Shown: one piece after another, positions 35,954 through 45,742 of the stretch
Layout of the letters: each line of letters starts with the position of its first letter
Numbering within the stretch: position 1 is the first letter of the stretch
Origin: Mangrovimicrobium sediminis
Lineage (GTDB): Bacteria; Pseudomonadota; Gammaproteobacteria; Pseudomonadales; Halieaceae
Length of the DNA stretch: 64,000 nt
Direction of reading: 5' to 3'
Assembly (NCBI RefSeq): GCF_004745945.1
Contig: NZ_SRLE01000006.1
Location: 124,001-188,000 of the forward strand
The notes under the pieces: generated by a model
The model's input: the letters and a program-made list of their open reading frames with translations, nothing else
What the model was told of the DNA's origin: nothing
The model's database searches: none
Program-made: the position numbers and the translations under genes

Positions 35954-36178
35954 ATGCCTCTCGTCACTATCGATGTCATCAAGAACGTGTTCACCCCCGA
36001 ACAGAAGGGAGCCCTGATCGAGAAGGTCACCGAAGCCATGGTCGCCGTGGAAGGCGAGAACATGCGCCCGGTCACCTGGGTCCGCATCCAGGAATTCGAG
36101 GGCGGCGACTGGGCGATCGGTGGCAACCGCCTGGCGGCGGCCGACGTGCACAAGCTGCAGCGCGGGGAAGCTGCCTGA
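35954..36178 (+). CDS. 4-oxalocrotonate tautomerase-like protein
   Basis: A 74-residue tautomerase-superfamily subunit. Pro2 becomes the N-terminal catalytic proline once Met is removed ([18 protein letters not shown]), as in 4-OT and its relatives. The helix [17 protein letters not shown] and the strand TWVRIQEF follow in the usual order. The family forms hexamers and isomerises keto-enol acids in aromatic catabolism, but no such pathway is nearby, so the substrate is unknown. AAAGGAG lies well placed before the ATG. It is divergent from the winged-helix/TPR regulator at 34211-35794, which may control it. Confidence 0.88.
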   Translation: MPLVTIDVIKNVFTPEQKGALIEKVTEAMVAVEGENMRPVTWVRIQEFEGGDWAIGGNRLAAADVHKLQRGEAA

Positions 36179-36196
36179 GCGCTAGCGGAGAAATGT

Positions 36197-36241
36197 AGCG
36201 GGGGTCCCGGACCGGCAGGGTCCGGCCGGGGCGTCCCCGCT
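36197..36241. terminator. Nested GC-rich hairpin between convergent genes
   Basis: An outer 7-bp stem AGCGGGG/CCCCGCT (36197-36203/36235-36241) encloses an inner 7-bp stem CCGGACC/GGTCCGG (36207-36213/36219-36225). It lies between the tautomerase and guaA stop codons and could end transcription from both sides, although no T-run is seen. Confidence 0.5.
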
Positions 36242-36261
36242 CGCATGTACGGACGCGCGAA

Positions 36262-37839
36262 TTACTCCCACTCGATGGTGGCAGGCGGCTTGGAACTCAC
36301 GTCGTAGGTCACCCGGGACACGCCCGAGATCTCGTTGATGATGCGGTTGGAGACTTTCTCCAGCATCTCGTAGGGCAGGTGCGCCCAGCGCGCTGTCATG
36401 AAGTCGATGGTCTCCACGGCGCGCAGGGCAATCACGTATTCATAGCGACGGCCGTCACCGACCACGCCGACGGACTTGACCGGCAGGAACACGGCGAAGG
36501 CCTGGCTGGTCTTGTCGTACCAGCCGGCGGCGCGCAGCTCGCTGATGAAGATATCGTCCGCCAGGCGCAGCAGGTCGGCGTACTCCTTTTTCACCTCGCC
36601 GAGGATACGCACGCCGAGGCCGGGGCCGGGGAAGGGGTGGCGGAAGACCATGTCCCATGGCAGGCCCAGTTCCAGGCCGATCTGCCGTACCTCGTCCTTG
36701 AACAGCTCGCGCAGGGGCTCGATCAGCTCGAAGCTCATGTCCTCGGGCAGGCCGCCCACGTTGTGGTGGGACTTGATCACGTGGGCCTTGCCGGTCTTGG
36801 CGCCGGCGGATTCGATCACATCGGGGTAGATAGTGCCCTGGGCCAGCCACTTCACATCGCTGAGTTTCGCCGCCTCCGTGTCGAACACGTCGATGAAGGT
36901 GTTGCCGATGATCTTGCGCTTGTCCTCCGGGTCGTTGACGCCCGCGAGCTTGCCCAGGAACAGCTCCTCGGCGTCGGCGCGGATGACCTTCACGCCCATG
37001 TTGCGCGCGAACATCTCCATCACCTGGTCGCCCTCGTTGAGGCGCAGCAGGCCGTTGTCGACGAACACACAGGTGAGTTGCTCGCCGATGGCCTTGTGCA
37101 GCAGCGCCGCCACCACCGAGGAATCGACACCGCCGGAAAGGCCGAGCAGGACCTTGTCGCCGCCGACGGTCTCGCGCACCCGGGCGATGGCGTCCTCGAC
37201 GATGTTGGCGGGCGTCCACAGGGCCTGGCAGCCGCACAGTTCCAGCACGAAGTGCTCGAAGATGCGCTTGCCCTGCAGGGTGTGGGTGACCTCCGGGTGG
37301 AACTGGATGCCGAAGAAGGGCTTGTCGCGGTGCGCCATGCCGGCGATCGGGCAGCTGCCGGTCTCGGCGATCAGTTCGAAGCTCTCGGGCAACTCGACCA
37401 CCTTGTCGCCGTGGCTCATCCACACGTCGAGCAGGCCGCTGCCGTCGGCATCGTAGTGGTCGCGAATATCGTGCAGCAGCCCGCGGTTGCCCACCTGACG
37501 GATCTGCGCGTAGCCGAACTCGCTGATGTCGGAACCTTCGACCTTACCGCCGAACTGTTCGGCCATGGTCTGCATGCCATAGCAGATGCCCAGCACCGGC
37601 ACGCCCAGTTCGAACACCACCTGCGGCGCCCGCGGCGAACCCGGCGCCGGCACAGATTCCGGACCGCCGGAGAGGATCACGCCGCGCGGGTCGAACTCGC
37701 GGATTTCCGCCTCGCTCATGTCGAAGGCGCGGATCTCGCTGTACACCCCCACTTCGCGCACACGCCGCGCGATCAACTGCGTGTACTGCGAGCCGAAGTC
37801 GAGAATGAGAATTTTCTGGGCGTGAATATCAGCGCTCAT
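36262..37839 (-). CDS. guaA: GMP synthase (glutamine-hydrolysing)
   Basis: A 525-residue enzyme that aminates XMP to GMP. The N-terminal class I glutamine amidotransferase has the nucleophile in LGICYGMQ and the His/Glu pair in FHPEV. The ATP-pyrophosphatase domain has the PP-loop [10 protein letters not shown]. The C-terminal dimerisation part ends in the usual [10 protein letters not shown]. The ATG at 37837-37839 has AGGAA upstream. It follows guaB on the same strand after 105 bp, a spacer that contains a long inverted repeat, so the two may still be co-transcribed. Length and motifs are complete. Confidence 0.97.
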   Translation of the reverse strand: MSADIHAQKILILDFGSQYTQLIARRVREVGVYSEIRAFDMSEAEIREFDPRGVILSGGPESVPAPGSPRAPQVVFELGVPVLGICYGMQTMAEQFGGKVEGSDISEFGYAQIRQVGNRGLLHDIRDHYDADGSGLLDVWMSHGDKVVELPESFELIAETGSCPIAGMAHRDKPFFGIQFHPEVTHTLQGKRIFEHFVLELCGCQALWTPANIVEDAIARVRETVGGDKVLLGLSGGVDSSVVAALLHKAIGEQLTCVFVDNGLLRLNEGDQVMEMFARNMGVKVIRADAEELFLGKLAGVNDPEDKRKIIGNTFIDVFDTEAAKLSDVKWLAQGTIYPDVIESAGAKTGKAHVIKSHHNVGGLPEDMSFELIEPLRELFKDEVRQIGLELGLPWDMVFRHPFPGPGLGVRILGEVKKEYADLLRLADDIFISELRAAGWYDKTSQAFAVFLPVKSVGVVGDGRRYEYVIALRAVETIDFMTARWAHLPYEMLEKVSNRIINEISGVSRVTYDVSSKPPATIEWE

Positions 37840-37865
37840 CGGCGTTCCTGTCTGCAAACCAATAA

Positions 37866-37940
37866 GGGGTCAGAGCCCTTTTGCGTTGAAAATGATTTGC
37901 GGGGCAGAGATCTTTTCCGACGCAAAAGGGCTCTGACCCC
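37866..37940. repeat. REP/MITE-like inverted repeat between guaB and guaA
   Basis: Two 21-bp arms are exact inverted copies: GGGGTCAGAGCCCTTTTGCG plus T (37866-37886) and its complement (37920-37940), around a 33-nt loop. The loop itself contains GGGGCAGAGATCTTTTCCG, a degenerate third copy in the orientation of the left arm. The GGGGTCAGAGCCC core recurs as a dispersed repeat in many proteobacteria and is reminiscent of elements moved by REP-associated tyrosine transposases; no transposase gene is in this window. Confidence 0.8.
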
Positions 37941-37944
37941 GCTT

Positions 37945-39489
<1,545 letters not shown>

Positions 39490-39495
39490 TTAGCC

Positions 39496-40863
39496 TTGAG
39501 CAACCCCTTCCAGGACAGCCCGCCGCCGGCGACCCTCAGCGTCAGCGAGCTCAACCGGCAGGCCAGGGTGCTGCTGGAGAGCCATTTCGACTACATCTGG
39601 GTGGAGGGCGAAGTGAGCAACTTCGCCGCCCCCGGCTCCGGCCACTGGTACTTCTCGCTGAAAGATGGCAACGCCCAGGTGCGCTGCGCCATGTTCCGCA
39701 ATCGCAACCAGCGCATACGCTTCACCCCCGGCAACGGCGACCACCTGCGCCTGCGCGCCCGGGTCTCCCTGTACGAGGGGCGCGGCGAGTTCCAGTTGAT
39801 CGTCGAACACGCCGAACAGGCCGGCGCCGGCGCCCTGCAGGCGGCCTTCGAGAAACTCAAGGCGCGTTTGCTGGCGGAGGGCCTGTTCGACCCGCAACGC
39901 AAGCGCCCGCTGCCCGCCGAAATCCGCCGCCTCGGCGTCATCACCTCGCCCACCGGCGCGGCCATCCACGACATCCTCACCGTGCTGCGCCGGCGCGACC
40001 CCGGTATCGAGGTCTTCGTTCTGCCGGTAGCCGTGCAGGGCGAAGGCGCTGCAGCCCAGATCGCCGCCAGCATCGAGCGCGCCAACCGCTGGCACGCAAC
40101 CGGCAAATGCACGCTGGACGCGCTGCTGGTCGGCCGCGGCGGCGGCTCGCTGGAGGACCTGTGGGCGTTCAACGAGGAAGTGCTGGCGCGCGCCATTGCC
40201 GCCAGCGAGCTGCCGGTGGTCAGCGCTGTGGGCCATGAGGTGGATTTCACCATCGCCGACATGGTGGCGGACCAGCGCGCGCCGACCCCTTCCGCCGCCG
40301 CCGAACTGCTGAGCGAGGACCGTCGCGAGCGCCTGGCAGCGCTGGCGCGACTGGAGAGCGAACTGCAGCTGCGCATGCGGCGCAAGCTCGCCGCGGCGCA
40401 GACCCGCCTCGGCCACCTGCAGGCGCGGCTCAAACATCCCGGCGCCCTGCTGCGCGAACAGGCCCAGCGCCTCGACGACCTTGAACAGCGCCTGCTGCGC
40501 GCCCAGGCCAACCAGCTGGCGCGCCACCGCGCGCGATTGGCGCTGCGGGATTCACGCCTGAAAGCGGCCTCGCCCGCCGCCCGCACCCGCCAGTTGCAGC
40601 GCGACCTGGCCGCCGCACGCCAGCGACTGGAATCCGCCATGCACGCCCGCCTGCGCGCGGCGGGGCAGCAATTGGCACATTTCGGTGGGCTACTGGATTC
40701 CCTGAGCCCGCTGAACACCCTGGCGCGCGGCTACTCGATCCTGCGCAATGGCGACGGCAAGGTCATCAGCGACGCCGCGCAGGCACAGCCTGGCGAAGCA
40801 CTCGAGGCACGCCTGGCGCGCGGGCGCTTGCAGTTGACGGTAACAGGGCGCAGCGAGGAATAA
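39496..40863 (+). CDS. xseA: Exodeoxyribonuclease VII large subunit
   Basis: A 455-residue XseA. The N-terminal OB-fold begins LSVSELNRQARVLLESHF and contains GHWYFSLKDGNAQVRCAMF. The catalytic core follows with 'RRLGVITSPTGAAIHDIL', LLVGRGGGSLEDLWAFN and VSAVGHEVDFTIADMVAD. Residues about 280-400 form a long coiled coil, and NTLARGYSILRNGDG closes the protein. The enzyme, with the small subunit XseB (not in this window), degrades single-stranded DNA. The start is a TTG at 39496, 81 bp from the divergent guaB; this divergent pair is common in gammaproteobacteria. Confidence 0.95.
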   Translation: MSNPFQDSPPPATLSVSELNRQARVLLESHFDYIWVEGEVSNFAAPGSGHWYFSLKDGNAQVRCAMFRNRNQRIRFTPGNGDHLRLRARVSLYEGRGEFQLIVEHAEQAGAGALQAAFEKLKARLLAEGLFDPQRKRPLPAEIRRLGVITSPTGAAIHDILTVLRRRDPGIEVFVLPVAVQGEGAAAQIAASIERANRWHATGKCTLDALLVGRGGGSLEDLWAFNEEVLARAIAASELPVVSAVGHEVDFTIADMVADQRAPTPSAAAELLSEDRRERLAALARLESELQLRMRRKLAAAQTRLGHLQARLKHPGALLREQAQRLDDLEQRLLRAQANQLARHRARLALRDSRLKAASPAARTRQLQRDLAAARQRLESAMHARLRAAGQQLAHFGGLLDSLSPLNTLARGYSILRNGDGKVISDAAQAQPGEALEARLARGRLQLTVTGRSEE

Positions 40864-40881
40864 ACCCGCGCCGCAGGAGGG

Positions 40882-41529
40882 TCAGTACTTGGCCGGCAGC
40901 CGAGTATTGATGATGATGTGGCGGCCCTCGAAGCGGATGTACTCGCCGATGGTGAGGTCCTTGAGGATACGCGCCACCATCTCGCGGGAGGCGCCGACGC
41001 GATCCGCGATATCCTGCTGGGTGAGTTTCTCGGGGATGAACAGTGTGCCGTCGCCGCGCTCTTCGGACAGGTCCATGAGCACGTTGGCCACCCGGCCGTA
41101 GACGTCCTGCAGGGCCAGGCTCTTCACGTCCGCGGTCAGTTTACGCACACGCAGTGCAAGGTTGCGCACCAGCTGGCGCGCGATATTCGGGTGTTCGTCG
41201 AGGACGCGGTTGAAATCTTCCTTGTAGATGATGCAGAAGGAAGATTTTTCCACCGTGCGCACCGAGGCGGAGCGGGTGGAATCGTCGAGCAACGCCAGTT
41301 CGCCGAAGTAATCGCCGGCGCCCTGGGTGTTCATGATGAACTCTTTACCGTTCTTGTCGGAACAGTAGACCTTGACCTTGCCGCTTTCGATGATGAACAG
41401 GGAATCGGCGGGGTCATTCTCGTGTATTACAACAGTATTTTTAGGGAACGAGCGGCTGGTACTGCTGGCCGCCAGCGCCTCCAGTTCCTCGTTACCGAGT
41501 CCCTGGAAGAGTTCTACTTGCTGCAACAT
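40882..41529 (-). CDS. Crp/Fnr-family transcriptional regulator
   Basis: A 215-residue regulator. The cyclic-nucleotide-binding domain has the phosphate cassette YFGELALLDDSTRSASVRT with the conserved Glu, Arg and Ser. On the C-helix the CRP pair Thr127-Ser128 corresponds to Thr-Ala in LTADVKSLA, so purine recognition may differ from E. coli CRP. The helix-turn-helix LTQQDIADRVGASREMVARI keeps the Arg, Glu and Arg that read TGTGA. No Fe-S cysteines of Fnr type are seen. The ATG at 41527-41529 was chosen because it starts the domain. It is divergent from a class III nucleotide cyclase, a likely source of its ligand. Confidence 0.88.
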   Translation of the reverse strand: MLQQVELFQGLGNEELEALAASSTSRSFPKNTVVIHENDPADSLFIIESGKVKVYCSDKNGKEFIMNTQGAGDYFGELALLDDSTRSASVRTVEKSSFCIIYKEDFNRVLDEHPNIARQLVRNLALRVRKLTADVKSLALQDVYGRVANVLMDLSEERGDGTLFIPEKLTQQDIADRVGASREMVARILKDLTIGEYIRFEGRHIIINTRLPAKY

Positions 41530-41724
41530 CAACGCACCTGATCCTTTATTAGCCTGACCCCGGGAGCTGTGGCGACAATAGTAACTCAAGTTCCCGGGGG
41601 AAAGTACCTCAACTCGGGAAAAATAGCGAGCGGCGGCAGCGCGCGCGGCTGCCCGCTGCATACCACTTGGCCGCGCGCCCCGCTATACTCGCCGGCAGAA
41701 CCCTACGAAGGATACAACGGTCTC

Positions 41725-43164
41725 GTGACATCCAGCCTCAGCCAGAGCGCCACGCCGTGGAGCGACCTGCTGCTGCGCAGCATGGCGGAGTTGCGCGAGG
41801 TCTACCAGCGCCACGAGGGTGAACTCGAGGCCATGGCGACCGAGGACTTCGCCCAGTTGTTCGCCAGTTCACAACGCCTGGACGCCCTGCTACTCGCCGA
41901 ACCGCTGGACCGTCACGAACTGCGCAATGTCCTTTCCGCGGTGCGCGGCTATGGCGAAATGCTGCGCGAGGACCTCGCCGCCCAGCAGCCGGAACTCGAC
42001 GCCGCCCTCGCCCGCCTGCTCAAGGCCGCGGACGCCGCCAACGACGAGGACGGCGAAACCAGCGGCGGCTTCCAGCGCGTGATCGCCAGCGAACCCGGCT
42101 TTATCCTCGCCGTCGACGACCTCAAGGAAAACCGCGAACTGGTGGCGCGCTACCTGTCGCGCTCCGGCCACATGGTGGTCACCGCCTCCAGTGGCGCAGA
42201 AGCGCTGCACACGCTGGAGCAGGCGGATGTCGACGTGGTGCTGCTCGACCTGATGATGCCGGAGATGGACGGCCACGAGGTGCTGCGCCGCATCAAGGAA
42301 CACCCGGAGTGGCGCGCCACGCCGGTGATCGTGATCTCCGGGCGCCAGGACATGGACGGCATCATTGAGTGCATCGAGGCCGGCGCCGACGACTACCTGT
42401 TCAAGCCCTTCAACCCGGTGCTGCTGCAGGCGCGCATCAAGGCCGGCATCGAGCGCAAGCGCTGGCACGACCGCGAGGAACTGTACCGGCAGCAGCTGGA
42501 GCGCAACGAGAAATTCATCCGCGCGACGTTCGGCCGCTATCTCTCGGACGAAATCGTCACCGATATCCTGGAGCGGCCCGAGGGCCTGGAACTGGGCGGC
42601 GACCTGCGCCGCGTCACCATCATGATGGCGGATATCCGCGGCTTCACCACGATCAGCGAAAACCTCGCGCCGGCCCAGGTAGTGACCATGATCAACCGCT
42701 ACCTCGGCGCCATGACCGATATCATCATGGCCCAGCAGGGCACCATCGACGAGTTTATCGGGGATGCCATCCTCGCCGTGTTCGGTGCGCCGCAGCGGCG
42801 CGAGGATGACGCCGACCGCGCCGCGCGCTGCGCCCTGCAGATGCAGGCGGCGATGGACGAGGTCAACCGCCTGAACCAGGCCGACGGCCTGCCGGAAATC
42901 AAGACTGGCATCGCCCTCAACACCGGCGACGTCATCGCCGGCAATATCGGCTCGGAGCGGCGCAGCAAGTACGGCTTCGTCGGCCACCCGATGAATGTCA
43001 CCTCGCGCATCGAGGACGCCACCGCCGGCGGCGACATCCTGATCGCCGACAGCACCCTGCAGGCGCTGCGCGGCAACTACCAGACCGAGGCCGGGGAGCC
43101 GCTGAAAGTGAAGGGTATTCACGAATTGTTGCGGGTGCATCGCCTGCTCGGGGAAACGACATGA
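41725..43164 (+). CDS. Response regulator with class III nucleotide cyclase domain
   Basis: A 479-residue protein from a GTG start at 41725 (ATG 41782 is an alternative). Residues about 15-95 form a helical region, then a receiver domain (about 125-245) with phospho-acceptor Asp175 in LLDLMMPEMDG and Lys in FKPF. A helical linker leads to the cyclase domain (about 290-450). Metal-binding Asp303 (MADIRGFT) and Asp347 (EFIGDAIL) are present, as are Asn424 and Arg428. The purine-selecting positions are Glu343, where adenylate cyclases have Lys, and Gly417, where they have Asp, so GTP use is conceivable. It is coupled by ATGA overlap to a receiver gene and followed by a kinase. Confidence 0.88.
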   Translation: MTSSLSQSATPWSDLLLRSMAELREVYQRHEGELEAMATEDFAQLFASSQRLDALLLAEPLDRHELRNVLSAVRGYGEMLREDLAAQQPELDAALARLLKAADAANDEDGETSGGFQRVIASEPGFILAVDDLKENRELVARYLSRSGHMVVTASSGAEALHTLEQADVDVVLLDLMMPEMDGHEVLRRIKEHPEWRATPVIVISGRQDMDGIIECIEAGADDYLFKPFNPVLLQARIKAGIERKRWHDREELYRQQLERNEKFIRATFGRYLSDEIVTDILERPEGLELGGDLRRVTIMMADIRGFTTISENLAPAQVVTMINRYLGAMTDIIMAQQGTIDEFIGDAILAVFGAPQRREDDADRAARCALQMQAAMDEVNRLNQADGLPEIKTGIALNTGDVIAGNIGSERRSKYGFVGHPMNVTSRIEDATAGGDILIADSTLQALRGNYQTEAGEPLKVKGIHELLRVHRLLGETT

Positions 43165-43532
43165 GCGGCGCCATCCTGCTGGTCGAAGACAACGAGCTCA
43201 ACCGCGACATGCTCATCCGCCGCCTCACCCGCGCCGGGCTGGAAGTGGTCACCGCCGGCGACGGCCAGGAGGCGCTGGACGTCATGCGAGCGGCCCAGCC
43301 CGCGGTGGTACTGATGGACATGAACCTGCCGGTACTCGACGGCTGGAGCGCCTGCCGCGCGGCAAAAGCGGACGAGAGCATCGCCCACATCCCGATCATC
43401 GCCCTCACCGCCCACGCCTCGGAGGGCGACCGGCGCGTGGCCATGGACGCGGGCTGCTGCGACTACGCGACCAAGCCCATCGACTTCCCCGGCCTGCTGC
43501 GCAAGATCGAAAACCTGCGCGGGACTCCCTGA
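43161..43532 (+). CDS. Stand-alone response regulator receiver
   Basis: A 123-residue CheY-like protein consisting only of a receiver domain. The acidic pair is VEDNE at the N-terminus, the phospho-acceptor is Asp53 in LMDMNLPVLDGW, the Thr switch lies in ALTAHA, and Lys is in TKPIDF. Such divK-type receivers often relay phosphate from a hybrid or sensor kinase. The start overlaps the stop of the cyclase gene (ATGA), and the kinase gene begins 26 bp downstream. This arrangement suggests that the kinase at 43559 phosphorylates both this protein and the receiver of the cyclase. Confidence 0.92.
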   Translation: MSGAILLVEDNELNRDMLIRRLTRAGLEVVTAGDGQEALDVMRAAQPAVVLMDMNLPVLDGWSACRAAKADESIAHIPIIALTAHASEGDRRVAMDAGCCDYATKPIDFPGLLRKIENLRGTP

Positions 43533-43558
43533 CGCCGCCGCGCCGACCCGGTCACGCC

Positions 43559-45088
43559 ATGAGCCTGCGCAGACGACTGACACTGTCCCTGGTCACCATC
43601 CTGGTGCTGTTCGCGATCAACGTGGGCACCCACTTCTGGGGCAGCGTGGCGCGAAACGAAAGCATGGAGGCCTACCGCAACTCGGTGGACGCGGCGCGCC
43701 TGTCCACCGAGGTGGAGCAACTGCTCAACGACCAGCGCCAGACCATCCTGGTACTCTCCACCATTCGCGAAAACACCGGCGACATGCTCGGCCAGGACGA
43801 ATACCTGCAGGCCCAAGGCCAGATCGGCGACATCCGCGACCGCATCCGCCAGCTCGGGCGGCTGAGCCGCGACGTCACCCGCCTGCACTACGAGCGCCTG
43901 CTGGAGAGCAGCGATACGCTGCTGCGGCAGTGGAGCGCCTTCTACGACAACTACAACGACGCCGACTACCGCGGCGACGCCGACGACACCCTGCCCTACC
44001 TGGAGACCAGCCAGCGCCTGAAGGAACTGGAGCAGCACCAGTCGTTCATCGCGGTGCAGCGGGCGAACATCATCGACCGCACCATCGCGCTCACCGACCG
44101 CATCACGGTCATCGGTTTCATCGCCTCCATCGTGCTCACCGCCACGCTCGGCTTTATCCTCGTGCGCTACACCAACCGCTCGCTGAAAAAACTCAAGCGC
44201 GGCACCGAACGACTCGGCGGCGGCGACCTCAGCTACCGTATCGAGAACATCGACGACAGCGGGGAACTGGGCGACCTGGCCAAGGCGTTCAACGCGATGT
44301 CCGAGAAACTGCGCAACGCCATGTACGATGTCAGCCAGGCGCGCGACGCGGCGGACGAGGCCAACGCCGCGAAGAGCATCTTCCTGGCCAATGTCTCCCA
44401 CGAGTTGCGCACGCCGCTCAACGCGATCATCGGCTATTCGGAGATGCTGCACGACGAGCTCTCGGACCCGCACGAGGTGGACCGCGAACAGTTCCAGCAG
44501 GACCTGGAGAAGATCATCCGCTCCGGGCGCCAGCTGCTGGCGCTGATCAACGACATCCTCGACCTGTCGAAGATCGAGACCGGCAAGATGTCCCTGCACT
44601 GCGAGGACTTCCAGCCGGGGGAGCTGCTGGCCGAGGCCTGCGACGCGATCACGCCGCAGCTGCGCGAACGCGGCAACCAGCTGGAAACCGCCGATTTCAG
44701 CGACCTGCCGACGCTGTTCAACGACGCCACGAAATTCCGCCAGGTATTCACCAACCTGCTGAGCAACGCCTGCAAGTTCACCGAGAACGGCACCATCAGC
44801 GTCGCCGCCCGCGAGCCGGCGGGTCGTCCCGGCTGGGTGGAAGTCAGCGTCACCGATACCGGCATCGGCATGACCGCGGAGCAACAGAGCCGGGTCTTCG
44901 ACGCCTTCGTGCAGGCGGACACCTCGACCAGCGCGAACTACGGCGGCACCGGCCTGGGGCTGGCGATCTGCAGGGATTTCTGTGAATTGATGGGCGGCAA
45001 CATCCGCGTGGAGAGCGCGCCCGGCGCGGGCACCACCTTTACGGTGCGCCTCCCTTCTGACCCAGAGTCAACTCGCGCAGCCGCTTGA
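43559..45088 (+). CDS. Membrane sensor histidine kinase (HAMP-HisKA-HATPase)
   Basis: A 509-residue kinase. A first membrane helix (about residues 8-28) and a second (about 183-205) frame a helical periplasmic sensor region. HAMP (about 205-258) leads to HisKA with the phospho-acceptor His281 in NVSHELRTPLNAIIGYSEM. The ATPase domain has LLSNACKFT (N box), VTDTGIGM and YGGTGLGLAI (G boxes). It ends without a receiver, unlike hybrid kinases. It is third in an operon with the cyclase and receiver. Its last 50 bp overlap the convergent lipoprotein gene. The signal sensed is unknown. Confidence 0.93.
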   Translation: MSLRRRLTLSLVTILVLFAINVGTHFWGSVARNESMEAYRNSVDAARLSTEVEQLLNDQRQTILVLSTIRENTGDMLGQDEYLQAQGQIGDIRDRIRQLGRLSRDVTRLHYERLLESSDTLLRQWSAFYDNYNDADYRGDADDTLPYLETSQRLKELEQHQSFIAVQRANIIDRTIALTDRITVIGFIASIVLTATLGFILVRYTNRSLKKLKRGTERLGGGDLSYRIENIDDSGELGDLAKAFNAMSEKLRNAMYDVSQARDAADEANAAKSIFLANVSHELRTPLNAIIGYSEMLHDELSDPHEVDREQFQQDLEKIIRSGRQLLALINDILDLSKIETGKMSLHCEDFQPGELLAEACDAITPQLRERGNQLETADFSDLPTLFNDATKFRQVFTNLLSNACKFTENGTISVAAREPAGRPGWVEVSVTDTGIGMTAEQQSRVFDAFVQADTSTSANYGGTGLGLAICRDFCELMGGNIRVESAPGAGTTFTVRLPSDPESTRAAA

Positions 45089-45614
45089 TCGCCTCCTCGC
45101 GCTTGGCGAGTTCATCCTTCAGCGTACTGTTTTCCGCCTGGGCGGCGGCGATGCGCCGCTCCAGCGAGCGCGCGTTGTCCAGGGACTGGCGCAGGAGCAG
45201 GCAGTGCGTGTGCACGTCCATGGATTGCCAGGGCTGCTTGTTGAGTGCCGCGAAACGGCGGGCCGCGGCGGCGGGGTCGTAGCTGGGGCTGGCCTGCAGG
45301 GAGCTGACGTAGGCGATGCCGATGCCCGCCTCCCAGGCCGCCTCCGGTGAATCCTCCAGGCGCTGGTAGCGCTCGAAGTACTGCACGGCCTCGGTGAAAT
45401 CCCCGGCGATCAGTGAGTTGAAGCCTTTTTCCAGGAAGGTGTAGTCATGGGCCTCCGGGGCATCGCAGGCACACTGCGGCGCCGCCGGCAGGTTGAGGCT
45501 GATTTCCGGGGCCTGCTCCTCGACGGGGGTATCGGACTGCGGCGCCTGGGCACAGGCCTGCAACAACAGCAGGGACGCGGCCAACAGGCTCGACAGGACT
45601 ATTCTCGGCGGCAA
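45039..45614 (-). CDS. Lipoprotein with TPR-like region and C-terminal coiled coil
   Basis: From a TTG start at 45612-45614, preceded by GAGGAAG, this is a 191-residue protein with a lipoprotein signal (SLLAASLLLLQAC, lipidated Cys21). The mature part has a TPR-like pair (TFLEKGFNSLIAGDFTEAV and following) and a C-terminal coiled coil (LERRIAAAQAENSTLKDELA). It resembles the YfhG/QseG type of outer-membrane lipoprotein that accompanies some sensor kinases, but the similarity is in architecture only. Its 3' end overlaps the end of the convergent kinase gene by 50 bp. A longer N-terminus is possible but would disrupt the signal peptide. Confidence 0.75.
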   Translation of the reverse strand: MPPRIVLSSLLAASLLLLQACAQAPQSDTPVEEQAPEISLNLPAAPQCACDAPEAHDYTFLEKGFNSLIAGDFTEAVQYFERYQRLEDSPEAAWEAGIGIAYVSSLQASPSYDPAAAARRFAALNKQPWQSMDVHTHCLLLRQSLDNARSLERRIAAAQAENSTLKDELAKREEAIKRLRELTLGQKGGAP

Positions 45615-45742
45615 GCGGACTTCCTCGCTGCGTGAACTGCCCGCAGTGTAGCGCAATGTCCTCTTGCGCGGCAGTCCATTGCGCCGCGCTTTACACAGGT
45701 TTACCGCGAGACCCGGCCGCGAAGCGCCGGCATCAGGCGCCA

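Noticed and set aside
36190-37860. Guanine riboswitch controlling guaA/guaB
   Set aside because: No purine-riboswitch core is visible upstream of either gene; the only structure is the inverted repeat between them and a plain sigma-70-like promoter before guaB.
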